Positions 8,041 through 17,455 of a DNA stretch of 64,000 nucleotides are shown here, piece by piece (position 1 is the stretch's first letter; the number at the start of each line of letters is the position of its first letter). Source of the stretch: Oscillospiraceae bacterium (GTDB lineage: Bacteria; Bacillota; Clostridia; Oscillospirales; Oscillospiraceae); the NCBI GenBank assembly GCA_015067495.1, contig SVMI01000007.1, positions 59,377-123,376 of the forward strand, read 5' to 3'. The notes below the pieces were generated by a model. The model was not told the DNA's origin. It made no database searches and saw nothing but the letters and a program-made list of their open reading frames with translations. The translations under genes were made by a program, and so were the position numbers.

Positions 8041-11000
8041 TCAGTCGTTTTGGGAGCGAATCAGATTGTCCAGCCAGTTATTGCCGTCGAGCCACTGCCC
8101 GTCGGTTCTGGACTGAGTAAAGGTGACAGCATTCGCGGCAGCATCTGCACCGACTGTGATCTTCTTCTGTGCCGCATCCGGCGTGTAACGCCAAGCGTCA
8201 TTCAGCTGGGTGACAGTATACTCGTTTCCGACCGTCACACCGGTAACAGTGGCGGAAGAATTGCCATGCACGGTGACCGTCATATCCACGCCGTCTGCAC
8301 CCGTGATTCGGAACAGGAAGGTCTGGTTTTCGTCAATATCCTCACTGCCGGTCACCGAGACAGTCATAGAGGTGATGCTGCGCTTGAATTTCGCGTAGTA
8401 GGTCGTACCGTCTGCCCAAAGGGCATCCGCAGCCTTGGTAGGCGCAAAGGCTGGATCGGTGCTGACCAGATCGGAATAGCCGGGATCGGAATACCAGCCC
8501 TCAAAGGCATAGCCTGCGGCAGCCGTCGCAACGGAACCCCTGGCGGAGCCGCCGGAGATACGGACGCTCTCCGTTTGCGTACTGACAGTGCCGCCCTCAC
8601 CTGCCACATAATGGAGGTTTACGCGGTTTTCCGCATAGTAGAAGGTGATCACGTTGACAGTCGTGTTCTCCACCAGATCGTAAGCGATCTCGATAGAGAG
8701 CTCCGGCGCGCTGATCAGGGAGAAATGCTCCAGAGCGCCCGTGCCTGCAGCAGGCGCAAGCTCGGTCACAGAGCTTCCCCAATACGCCGTGCCAAACTTT
8801 GTGGGCAACAGCTCCCGGTTGGTGTACCGCTCGAAATACTGCACCTTGTAGGGGTACTGATTTCGGTCATAGTACATGTGCAGCTCCAGTACATTGTCCA
8901 CAGAGATCGTACCGCTGGTCACATTCTGAGGATGGGACGCATCAAAGACGAAGTGCTCGATGTCCTTAGCAAGAGCATCCACCTTTGTTCCCTTTTCCGC
9001 TCTTCCTTCGAACTCAGAGTGCTTTATATAGCCATCGCCATTTTCATTCTGAATCCAGTAGTGAACCAGATACATGCCATTCACATTGTCCTCGGTGTAG
9101 TTGAATACGATCTCATTTTCTCCTCCCGGAACGACGATCAGCGTATGCCGATGGGTATCCGGCAGGTAGCCGTCAATACGGACGTATTCTTCCGTAACGG
9201 CAGCCATTTTATTATCCGTAACCTCCTTCGGCGGGAGAAGATCCTCGCCGGTTGCGGCATCGCGGTAGTACACCGTATAGGGAACGCTGTTCTCCTGCGT
9301 ATAGTAGAAGGTGAAGTGGTTGTTTTCCGGGTGATCCAGATCCATCACGATGGTGTGGCTCTTGATGTTTGGGAAGTAACCCTCATAGTAGTCGCCGTAG
9401 AGGTTTGCAGCACCCTTTGCCTCGAAGGTCTTGGAGGTACCGCCGCGCGCCTTGCCGGTAACCGGCTCTGCAATCTCCACCTCCTGCCCGTTCTCATCGA
9501 TCCAGACGAAGCGAACCGAGTAGTCCACGGAAACATTGGAGTTCCACTTGGCGTAGATGTCCGTATCGCCGGTGACCTGCGTTTCGTGGAAGTCCCACAG
9601 AAGCTCCATGCCGTGATCGTTGGTGTAGAACCAGCCGACAAACAGATACTGACCCTTGGTGGGGTCACCGGGAGGTGTATAGGGATCCTGAACGTGGCTT
9701 CCGTAGGGGATGCTGTACTGATAAGTAATGGTATCCCCGTCAACGGTAGCCTGATAGATCTCGTTCGTGCCAACCAGCGTTTCGTCCAGATAGAAGCGGA
9801 CATCGCACTGCACGGGCTTCCAGATGGCATAGAGGTAGAGGTTCTTTGCCTTCATGGTATGGATGCTGGGATCAAAAGGCTCGCCGGCGCCGTGTTCTTC
9901 CAGATACCAGCCGGCAAATTCCACAGAACCCTGCGGATAGATATCCGGCGGCTCCGGTGTGAAGTTCAGATACTCGCCGATATTGGCTTCGTAGGGAATG
10001 TAGATCGGATCAAGGTTCTCCTTGCCGTCGTTGATCGTCAGGGTATACACCCGGCGGTCATAATAGAATTCCGGGAAGGATTTGCAGGAATCGCCTACAT
10101 CCGCACTCAGTGTCTTGTTGACGACATAGCCCTCAAATTCGAAGAAGTCCTCTTCTGAAACAGTGAAATTGTTGCCCGATCCGCTTTTCCACGTTGTACG
10201 GAATTTCTCTACATAATTGCCGTCTTTATCTGCAAGGAAATAAACAAGACCATTCTGCGTACTGCCCGAGAAGGTGTGCAGATAATAGGTTTTCTCCTTG
10301 ACAAGCTCCCCATCCTTCATGTACGGCTGGGGCATCACGCCAAAGTAGTTGGTATACGGACCGTCAGAAGTATTTTCTGACCACATATAGCCGCCGGCTT
10401 TTTCTGTGATCGCATTGTACTGATCCAAAATATGGGTGCCCCATTTTTCACTGATCGTGCCGGTAGTGCCGTAGCCGCTTCCATACTTAAAGTTCAGATC
10501 AAAGGTGGTACGGTCATAGTACGCATTGAGGATATTTGCCTGACCGGGCAATGCGGTATGCTCCTTATCTGATTTCTCCGCATTGAAGACCCACAGCTTT
10601 TCATCCAGACAATCCATTGCCAGATAGCAATGCTCGGTATGAATATGCTCAATGCAGGCATAGCATTCCGCATTGTGGGTATGCTCCTCGGTGGTGCAGG
10701 TCAGCTTGTAACAGCCGGCAGCAAGGGTATGGGTGTGGATGCCGTTCTTCTGACCGCAGGTGTAGCAGGAATCTGTGTGATTCTTGTGTGAGCAGTAAAT
10801 GCTGCAGAACCACTCATGGGTCGGATGGGGACAATTCCCAAGCTCACAACCCTCGCTTTCGTGATCATGACCCGTTTTGCTGCAAGTCAGCTCATAGCAG
10901 TTGTTGGACAACGAGTGGGTATGCGGTTCTGTTCCGCAGTCATATTCGCAGTTCTGACCGTGCTGATGCTCCTCCAGCTCACAGACAAACTCGCCACTGC

Positions 11001-12585
11001 CGAACTCCATCGCAGTACCCGGCTTGACTTCGAGCACATGTGACGAGATGTAGGAGTATTCATCGTCGTTTGCATTCTGACCCCAGTGGACGATCGTCAC
11101 GGTGACGGTGGGCTTCTCCAGCTTCCAGATCGCTTCCCATACAGTATGGTGCGCCGGAAGGGTCTCCGGCAGCAGATCCTGAATGCCGTCGCCCGTGCCG
11201 TCGGTAATATCGTCCCAACCCACGAACAAATGGTCTGCTCTACTGGGTGTGGGGATCTTCAGTTCCGCGCCATAGCGGGCATAAACAGGTTCAACGCCAT
11301 GACCACCGCCCAGATGGAACATCATCTTGTAGTACTCGCGGTCATAATATACATTGATAACAGTACTGCCGTCAGATGCCAGCGGGACGGATTCAATATA
11401 CGACAGATAGAAGCCGTCGTAGGAGCGGCTTTCCGGCGTGATCTCCACGCCTGTAAAGTCCATAGCTGTATAACGCTCATGCTCGGTATAGTAATCATCC
11501 TCGTTGTGCTGCCAGTAGTAGATGACTGTATAGTTGACCTTTGCGGGCCAGTAGCGGAAGGTCAGGGTATGATCTTCATCGAGGACGAAATCCGTGAAGG
11601 ACACCTCTGTCCAGATCTTCTCGACATCATTCTCCAGATAGGCACTGTAGCCTTCCTTCTCAGGAAGCTTGAAGCTATCACTCAGCTTGGAGCCCTTTTG
11701 TACCTCGTACACACGGGACTCCGCCACAGGCTCACCATTGGCACCGTATACAAAGCGGATGGTCAGAGTAACGGTTTCGTCAACGCCCGCATCCAAGGTT
11801 CTGGGCGCGCCCAGCATGAAGCCCTTCGGAAGGGACTCGGTCACCGTAACCGGGATCGGTTCGGAGATCGCCTGCAGCTCAGCAGATTTGGACACAACAC
11901 GAACATACGCCTTGCCGTTCTCGTCGGCTGCGTTTACCAGCATACCGTAGGACATGTTCAGCTCAGCAGCATTCTCACCACGGATATCGACCCAAAGATC
12001 GTTTTCTACATCGCCGCAGACCTGCCACTGATACTCCACGCCGCCCAGCAGCGTCGATTCCGCACGCAGCTCCACCTCTTCAGAGGGAATGACCACAGCA
12101 GAGGTCAGTACGTCGCCGTTGGCATCGAATACATAGCTCTCAGGCTCGGAAACGATCAGAGAATCCGGGTTATCGTCAAAGTCAGTCCAGTTCTGGAACA
12201 CCCAAATGCTGCTGTTCCAGCCCTCCGGCATGGTGCAGTTGGGCGCAGCGGAGAGCTTATACCACAGGGAGCAGCACTCCTTCTCATGGTAGACATCCGC
12301 AATAACAAAGGTCAAATCATCCGGAATGTCCGCCGCCTCGACGATTTTGTCATCGTCAACGGCAGAGCCGTCATAGGCAAAGGGCTGATCCGAAACAATA
12401 TAATTATCCCATGCTTCTTTATCGAAATGGGCAGTCTTGCCGATCTGATCGGTGTAGCTCTTTTCCGCAGCAGTGCCGGTCTCAGAGGAATATACCATTG
12501 GAAAAATGTCCGCTGGGAACACTGTCAGCAGCATCACAAATGCCAGCAAAAGCGCAACGCCGCGCTTTCCAAAGCTCATTTTCAT
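8041..12585 (-). CDS. Large secreted InlB B-repeat/MucBP-like protein with internal His/Cys-rich block
   Basis: Start at MKMSFGKRGVALLLAFVMLLTVFPADIF with RBS agaaaggag; multiple 'FAGWYLEEHGAGEPFDPSIH..LYAIWK' and 'VYYRDAATGEDLLPPKEVTDNK' repeats; ORF-track start at 12669 is too far upstream. Confidence 0.8.
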   Translation of the reverse strand: MKMSFGKRGVALLLAFVMLLTVFPADIFPMVYSSETGTAAEKSYTDQIGKTAHFDKEAWDNYIVSDQPFAYDGSAVDDDKIVEAADIPDDLTFVIADVYHEKECCSLWYKLSAAPNCTMPEGWNSSIWVFQNWTDFDDNPDSLIVSEPESYVFDANGDVLTSAVVIPSEEVELRAESTLLGGVEYQWQVCGDVENDLWVDIRGENAAELNMSYGMLVNAADENGKAYVRVVSKSAELQAISEPIPVTVTESLPKGFMLGAPRTLDAGVDETVTLTIRFVYGANGEPVAESRVYEVQKGSKLSDSFKLPEKEGYSAYLENDVEKIWTEVSFTDFVLDEDHTLTFRYWPAKVNYTVIYYWQHNEDDYYTEHERYTAMDFTGVEITPESRSYDGFYLSYIESVPLASDGSTVINVYYDREYYKMMFHLGGGHGVEPVYARYGAELKIPTPSRADHLFVGWDDITDGTGDGIQDLLPETLPAHHTVWEAIWKLEKPTVTVTIVHWGQNANDDEYSYISSHVLEVKPGTAMEFGSGEFVCELEEHQHGQNCEYDCGTEPHTHSLSNNCYELTCSKTGHDHESEGCELGNCPHPTHEWFCSIYCSHKNHTDSCYTCGQKNGIHTHTLAAGCYKLTCTTEEHTHNAECYACIEHIHTEHCYLAMDCLDEKLWVFNAEKSDKEHTALPGQANILNAYYDRTTFDLNFKYGSGYGTTGTISEKWGTHILDQYNAITEKAGGYMWSENTSDGPYTNYFGVMPQPYMKDGELVKEKTYYLHTFSGSTQNGLVYFLADKDGNYVEKFRTTWKSGSGNNFTVSEEDFFEFEGYVVNKTLSADVGDSCKSFPEFYYDRRVYTLTINDGKENLDPIYIPYEANIGEYLNFTPEPPDIYPQGSVEFAGWYLEEHGAGEPFDPSIHTMKAKNLYLYAIWKPVQCDVRFYLDETLVGTNEIYQATVDGDTITYQYSIPYGSHVQDPYTPPGDPTKGQYLFVGWFYTNDHGMELLWDFHETQVTGDTDIYAKWNSNVSVDYSVRFVWIDENGQEVEIAEPVTGKARGGTSKTFEAKGAANLYGDYYEGYFPNIKSHTIVMDLDHPENNHFTFYYTQENSVPYTVYYRDAATGEDLLPPKEVTDNKMAAVTEEYVRIDGYLPDTHRHTLIVVPGGENEIVFNYTEDNVNGMYLVHYWIQNENGDGYIKHSEFEGRAEKGTKVDALAKDIEHFVFDASHPQNVTSGTISVDNVLELHMYYDRNQYPYKVQYFERYTNRELLPTKFGTAYWGSSVTELAPAAGTGALEHFSLISAPELSIEIAYDLVENTTVNVITFYYAENRVNLHYVAGEGGTVSTQTESVRISGGSARGSVATAAAGYAFEGWYSDPGYSDLVSTDPAFAPTKAADALWADGTTYYAKFKRSITSMTVSVTGSEDIDENQTFLFRITGADGVDMTVTVHGNSSATVTGVTVGNEYTVTQLNDAWRYTPDAAQKKITVGADAAANAVTFTQSRTDGQWLDGNNWLDNLIRSQND

Positions 12586-12664
12586 AGATCCGGCACTCCT
12601 TTCTATATGATTTTGCAGGGCATATATCGATGTCCTCCGGGAGGGCACCCAGATATACGCTGCA

Positions 12665-12693
12665 CCCAACCCTGCCCTCGGGGCAGGGTTGGG
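12665..12693. repeat. Intergenic hairpin CCCAACCCTGCCC-TCG-GGGCAGGGTTGGG
   Basis: Perfect 13-bp arms; shares CCCAACC/GGTTGGG ends with hairpins at 18223, 23422 and 25527. Confidence 0.75.
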
Positions 12694-12703
12694 ATATTAT
12701 TGA

Positions 12704-13399
12704 TCAAATTGCGGTAACCGTCATGGTGCAGCCGCCGGGCAAATAGCCGGGGGTGTTCTTCAGAACGTACTCGAACCAAACGGCACACTTTTCGGCGGTG
12801 ATCTCCGCAAAGGCAGTATTCAGAGCATCTGCAGGGGCATCTGGCAGGCCGGTGGTCTGGGAAGCCTGGGACAGAACGATCAGCTCATACTTCTCGCCTA
12901 CCTTGTCCATCCACGCGCTGTCCGCCTCCGGGCGCACCGTGATGGAATTCAGGCATTGATAGGAGTCACCGACTGCCAACTGACCGTCGTAGATGTAGTA
13001 ACCCACGGTAAAGCAGGTTTCCGACACCGTCTGACCGTATTCGTCAGCGATGGTGACCTTGAAGCGCACCGGCTCAGCAGGAAACGTGACGGTCACGGGT
13101 GAATCATGCCCGACCATCCCAAGAACACTGCCATCGGCTGCATCTTCAAACGCAAACAGCGTGCGCACATAAGCGCTCTGATTGCCGTCGTTGGTCACGG
13201 TGACTTTCTTGGGGATCGTCACATTCGGGAGGATCACGGTGTTCTGCTCAAAGACCTCATCCTGACGGATGCTGATCTTACCGGCGACCATCGTGTTGAC
13301 GCTGGATGCCGTGTCCGTAAACCACGCGACGGTACTGCCAATGAACATGACCACCAGCAGCGCAAAGCAGAGCAGGCTGGAAATCAGTTGCTTCTTCAT
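12704..13399 (-). CDS. SipW-dependent TasA/camelysin-like secreted protein
   Basis: MKKQLISSLLCFALLVVMFIGSTVAWFTDTASSVNTMVAGKISI; NDGNQSAYVRTLFAFE. Confidence 0.8.
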   Translation of the reverse strand: MKKQLISSLLCFALLVVMFIGSTVAWFTDTASSVNTMVAGKISIRQDEVFEQNTVILPNVTIPKKVTVTNDGNQSAYVRTLFAFEDAADGSVLGMVGHDSPVTVTFPAEPVRFKVTIADEYGQTVSETCFTVGYYIYDGQLAVGDSYQCLNSITVRPEADSAWMDKVGEKYELIVLSQASQTTGLPDAPADALNTAFAEITAEKCAVWFEYVLKNTPGYLPGGCTMTVTAI

Positions 13400-14109
13400 G
13401 CGCTCGTGCCTCCAAACCATGTCGCTGCATTGACTGTGGTAACTTCACCAAAGGCATCGTTCAGAGCGGCTGCCGCGCCGTTTGTAAAGCCTGCCGCCTG
13501 CACAGCCTGCGACAGCACATGGATCTCATAGCTTGCGCCGACACTGGCAAAGAACTCGCCCTTCTCTTCCGCTGCAAGGTATACCTGCAGCAGGCTGGGT
13601 GCGGAGGTGGCACCGGCTGCCAGCTCTGCGTCGTAAACGTAAGTACCAACAATATAGTGAACTCCGTCCTTGACGAAGGTGATGTCCGTCATGGTGATGC
13701 CATTGTCCACCTTCTTCAGGCTTGCGTCAAAGGGGCTTGTCCAAGTGCCGTCATTATTGATCATCTCGAAAGCGATCAGGGTGCGGACATAGGCAGCTTC
13801 TGTACCCTCGTTCTTCACGGTGACGATCTTGTCCACCGCGTTGTTTGCGGTGTTCAGAAGCGCGTAATTTGTGCCGTTGATCGCAACATCAGCGGTCGCG
13901 TTGTTGGTGATCGGCAGCAGCTTGACATTATCGACAAAATCGACCAGCGCGCCATCCTGACGCTTCTGCTCCAGCTGGGTGATCTTCACGTTGCCGACGA
14001 CCATGGTGTTCACGTCCGCATCGGTGAAGGTCAGGTAGGACATGGTGCTGCCAACTGCCAGAATGCAAGCCAGCGACAGTGCCAGCAGGATCATCATTGT
14101 CTTTTTCAT
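13396..14109 (-). CDS. SipW-dependent TasA/camelysin-like secreted protein
   Basis: MKKTMMILLALSLACILAVGSTMSYLTFTDADVNTMVVGNVKI; NEGTEAAYVRTLIAFE; overlaps next gene start. Confidence 0.8.
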   Translation of the reverse strand: MKKTMMILLALSLACILAVGSTMSYLTFTDADVNTMVVGNVKITQLEQKRQDGALVDFVDNVKLLPITNNATADVAINGTNYALLNTANNAVDKIVTVKNEGTEAAYVRTLIAFEMINNDGTWTSPFDASLKKVDNGITMTDITFVKDGVHYIVGTYVYDAELAAGATSAPSLLQVYLAAEEKGEFFASVGASYEIHVLSQAVQAAGFTNGAAAALNDAFGEVTTVNAATWFGGTSA

Positions 14110-14121
14110 ATCCGTTCCTCC

Positions 14122-14694
14122 TTAGGGATTGATGGCAGCCCATGCAGCCTCAACAGTCAGCCCGGACTGCTGTGCAGCATAGGCGGTGAAGGTCAGCTTG
14201 GGATACAGCTCCAGCGAGGTCAGGGTAGCCATTTCCGCCTTTCCGACGGATTCCCTGACCGTTACGGTGTTGTTCTTGACGACGTAGAAGCTCTTGACCG
14301 CTGAATCTGCTGCAACGGTGCGATAGTAAACGCCTTCTTCCAGCTGTGTCCAGCCGTCAGCGATGTTCCACTCAATAAAGGTGTCCAGATTGGCGGATTT
14401 CTCTACCTTGACGAACACATAGCAATCGATGTCATTGTCAACAGTGACAGTTGCCTTCTTATCGAGGGTAGTTCCGGGGATGAGCTTACCCTCCCACTTA
14501 TCGGGGATCGCATCCTCATTGGAGTCGGTGTTGAAGTCTTCGGTCAGCTCCACTTTGATGTTGCTGGGGGTGAAGGTGTTGGTAATCGGGGTGGTGTCAT
14601 CGGTCAACCATGCCAATGTGCCGGTAACCAGCGCGCACAGAACCGTTGTCAGGCACAAAATTGTGATCAGCAATTTCTTTCTGGTGGTCATCAC
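14122..14694 (-). CDS. SipW-dependent TasA/camelysin-like secreted protein
   Basis: LLITILCLTTVLCALVTGTLAWLTDDTTPITNTFTPSNIKVELTED. Confidence 0.82.
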   Translation of the reverse strand: MMTTRKKLLITILCLTTVLCALVTGTLAWLTDDTTPITNTFTPSNIKVELTEDFNTDSNEDAIPDKWEGKLIPGTTLDKKATVTVDNDIDCYVFVKVEKSANLDTFIEWNIADGWTQLEEGVYYRTVAADSAVKSFYVVKNNTVTVRESVGKAEMATLTSLELYPKLTFTAYAAQQSGLTVEAAWAAINP

Positions 14695-14721
14695 GATCTT
14701 CCTTTCTTCTCGGCGAGAGCT

Positions 14722-15312
14722 TTACGGATTAGCTCCAAAGGTTGCGTTCCAAGCCGCTTCAGCAGTAGCAAAGCCTTCAGCCTGCACGGCATAAGCCTTC
14801 ACGGTGATGGTCTTGCCATCATACGGCTGCAGATCATCCACATTCTCGCTGATGGTGAAGCTGTCGAAAACAGGAACATCATTGCCTGCTTCCGCAACAG
14901 TACCGTGGTAATAAACATTCGTATCACCGATCTTGGTCCAGCCCTTGGCTGCCATCTGTTCAGCGATGGTTGTTGCGCCGGATTTCTCGATTGCAGCGAT
15001 CTCGTTTACAACTTCCACAAACAGATAGCAGTTTTCGCTGCCCGCAGCTACATGCACCTTGGGATCCTTGGTGTAGGTCTGTCCGGGAAGCAGCTTATAC
15101 GCATTTTGGGTCACACGGTCAGCATCCACAACAGCGACTCCATCGGTGGTCACCTTTGCTTCATCCAGCGTGATCGCCACCTTACCAACGGTCATGGTAT
15201 TGGTGATCGGATCGGTTTCTGCCTGCAGGTACGCCATCGTACCCATGATGCTGGCGACGACCAGCGCTACAGCGCAAACAGACATGAGCAGTGCTTTCTT
15301 AAATGTTTTCAT
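14722..15312 (-). CDS. SipW-dependent TasA/camelysin-like secreted protein
   Basis: MKTFKKALLMSVCAVALVVASIMGTMAYLQAETDPITNTMTVGKVAITLDE; start overlaps end of upstream signal peptidase gene by about 14 bp. Confidence 0.82.
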   Translation of the reverse strand: MKTFKKALLMSVCAVALVVASIMGTMAYLQAETDPITNTMTVGKVAITLDEAKVTTDGVAVVDADRVTQNAYKLLPGQTYTKDPKVHVAAGSENCYLFVEVVNEIAAIEKSGATTIAEQMAAKGWTKIGDTNVYYHGTVAEAGNDVPVFDSFTISENVDDLQPYDGKTITVKAYAVQAEGFATAEAAWNATFGANP

Positions 15313-15964
15313 GATCATTACCTCCATTATCTTCCGTTGGGGAAGTGTCTTCTGTTTCCTGAATCTTTGCTCTTAAGCTTTCAATTTCTGCTTTCAGTTT
15401 TTCGTTTTCGTCGGAGGTCTCCCCGACAGAGGGTTCTTCCTCCCCGTCGCTTTTTGCCGATTTGATTAGATCCGGCAGGAAAACTGCCACGATCATCACC
15501 GCCGCGACAGCCATGGTGATGTAAGAACCCGGCGGATGCTGCACAAAGTCGGACACATATCCCAGATACGGGATCATGCCCACCACCTTACCCAGCACGT
15601 TTTTGCTGTGGACAAGAGAAGTGTCAACGATGTCATTGTTGTCGCCCTTGGTGCGGAAGCGCACGTACTCAGGGTTTTTCTCATCCGGGATCACTTCCAC
15701 GATACGGTGGGTGGCGATGGTGTTTTCGCTGAGCATGAAGGTGATAACATCCTTCTCCTTCAGCGTGGTCGGATCCACTTCCTTGACATAGATGATCGAT
15801 CCAACGGGATAGTTGGGTTCCATCGAGCCGGTGATCACTGTATACACCTGCATTCCCAGCAGACGTGCGCCTGCCAGCAGGGTTGCAAGGAGTACCATGA
15901 TGACCACCACAGTCGTGGTCACGATACTCCAGATTTTCTTAACCAAAAGGGTCACCTCTTTCAA
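15299..15964 (-). CDS. sipW: Signal peptidase I, ER/SipW type (SipW-C), with C-terminal coiled coil
   Basis: TGSMEPNYPVGSIIYV (Ser), ENTIATHRIVEV (His), RTKGDNNDIVD; two TM segments; tail ENEKLKAEIESLRAKIQE. Exact start uncertain (TTG 15964 or a downstream start). Confidence 0.88.
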   Translation of the reverse strand: MKEVTLLVKKIWSIVTTTVVVIMVLLATLLAGARLLGMQVYTVITGSMEPNYPVGSIIYVKEVDPTTLKEKDVITFMLSENTIATHRIVEVIPDEKNPEYVRFRTKGDNNDIVDTSLVHSKNVLGKVVGMIPYLGYVSDFVQHPPGSYITMAVAAVMIVAVFLPDLIKSAKSDGEEEPSVGETSDENEKLKAEIESLRAKIQETEDTSPTEDNGGNDHENI

Positions 15965-16143
15965 ACGGGGAGCTGACTTGCAAACGTCAGGTCATATTGA
16001 AACAGCGCATAGGCAGCGTAAGCCATGCAAGCCAAATAAAACACGATCAGGCAAATATCCAGAGTCAAACGCGCAATGAGTACACGGTCGCTGATCGGAC
16101 CGTCGGAGGGGATATGAAAATATTTCCTCCATAGTGCCTTCAT
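15961..16143 (-). CDS. Small (60 aa) single-TM membrane protein, overlaps signal peptidase start
   Basis: MKALWRKYFHIPSDGPISDRVLIARLTLDICLIVFYLACMAYAAYALFQYDLTFASQLPV; RBS gagaggagaaagcaca; stop overlaps next gene. Confidence 0.65.
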   Translation of the reverse strand: MKALWRKYFHIPSDGPISDRVLIARLTLDICLIVFYLACMAYAAYALFQYDLTFASQLPV

Positions 16144-16157
16144 TGTGCTTTCTCCTC

Positions 16158-16793
16158 TCAGTTTGTCTGCTGCGTGGCAGTGATGATCACACCCAGCTCC
16201 ACCCGGGGGATCACGTCACCGCGGTAGTTGGCAACGTTGTCCACTTCCTTGGGCATCCGCACGATCAGTGCCATGTAAGACACGCCGTTTTCGCCCAGAG
16301 ATGCGGTATTTACAGCGTAATTGCTCAGGGGCATGTTGGCAACAGCTTCCGCATCCACGCGGGTCGCCACCGCCTCAACCAGTTCCGCTTCTGTATCGGC
16401 AGTGATCAAACCGAATTTCAGATGATCCTGCAGATGGAAGGTCTGACCGAACATGTTCGTCGCGACGGTGTAGTCCGTAACCGAGACCGCTGTCTTCACA
16501 TCAAAGGGCATCTGACCCAGATTTTCCACCTTCAGGTATACCACCTGCACGTATCCGGGTTCATAAAGTGCCTTATCGTCGAAGATCTTGGTGGTCTGAT
16601 CCACCTGCTCCCACGTGCCGTCCTCCAGAAGATGGGAGACCTTCCAATCAAATTCCGCGAAATGGAATACATTCCTGACATCCTCATCCGTGTCCGTAAA
16701 CCACGCAAGGGACGTTCCTGTACCCAGTGCCGCCCAGAAGACGATCATGGCAAGGCTCAGCGTCAGCGCAAGTTTTTTGTAGAATTTACTCAT
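16158..16793 (-). CDS. SipW-dependent TasA/camelysin-like secreted protein
   Basis: MSKFYKKLALTLSLAMIVFWAALGTGTSLAWFTDTDEDVRNVFHFAEFD...YEPGYVQVVYLKVENLGQMPF; overlaps upstream stop. Confidence 0.82.
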   Translation of the reverse strand: MSKFYKKLALTLSLAMIVFWAALGTGTSLAWFTDTDEDVRNVFHFAEFDWKVSHLLEDGTWEQVDQTTKIFDDKALYEPGYVQVVYLKVENLGQMPFDVKTAVSVTDYTVATNMFGQTFHLQDHLKFGLITADTEAELVEAVATRVDAEAVANMPLSNYAVNTASLGENGVSYMALIVRMPKEVDNVANYRGDVIPRVELGVIITATQQTN

Positions 16794-17443
16794 GCCGTCT
16801 CCCCCTTTCTTTTCTTCCACAGCAGGAAGAGCAGGCAGAAGATGGCAACCACGCTGACTGCCATCAGCGATGCCGGTCTCGAGACGCCCATATCGCCGGT
16901 TGGCGGCGGTGTGGGATCGTCGGGATCGACGGGATATTCTTCGATGAGGAACTCCCAATCCAGAAGACCGATTGCATCCTGATACTCGTTGCCCAGCTCG
17001 GCAGGTACATCCAAAATGACCTCAAGGTCGACCTCGCCGCCGGAATAGAGCGTGCCGAGGTAGGTCCATTCGGTCAGCTGAGCGGTCTCATCCGCGGCAG
17101 CATCGAACATGTAGTCCATCGCGCCGTTCTCCAGAACCCGGACCTTCAGATCAAGCATGGAGAGGAAGTCCTCCGAGCCTTCGTGGGCGCCGCGGGAGCG
17201 GATGTAGATCTTGACCTTGACCTGATTGTCTGCCCGATTGCGGACAGTAACAAGCTGGGTCAGATGATCGCCGGGCATGACGCCCTTGAAGTTGGTAAAG
17301 AGATCCGTGAGGGAATACTCTGTGCCGGGTTCAAAGATGAACTTGCCGGCATTCTCGGTGTAGGTGACAGTGCCTGCGCTTGCAGGAACAGCAAGCATCA
17401 ATATCAGGCTGAGTACGGTCAGAGCAGAGATCAATTTCTTCAT
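16790..17443 (-). CDS. Secreted protein with ordinary signal peptide and C-terminal PPPTGD...TM...KKRKGE anchor
   Basis: MKKLISALTVLSLILMLAVPASAGTVTYTENAGKFIFEPG; C-term PTPPPTGDMGVSRPASLMAVSVVAIFCLLFLLWKKRKGETA. Confidence 0.72.
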   Translation of the reverse strand: MKKLISALTVLSLILMLAVPASAGTVTYTENAGKFIFEPGTEYSLTDLFTNFKGVMPGDHLTQLVTVRNRADNQVKVKIYIRSRGAHEGSEDFLSMLDLKVRVLENGAMDYMFDAAADETAQLTEWTYLGTLYSGGEVDLEVILDVPAELGNEYQDAIGLLDWEFLIEEYPVDPDDPTPPPTGDMGVSRPASLMAVSVVAIFCLLFLLWKKRKGETA

Positions 17444-17455
17444 AGCCGCACCCCC

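Noticed and set aside
8050-12717. 702-aa and 543-aa plus-strand ORFs
   Set aside because: Antisense to the InlB-repeat gene; no recognisable domains or signal peptides.
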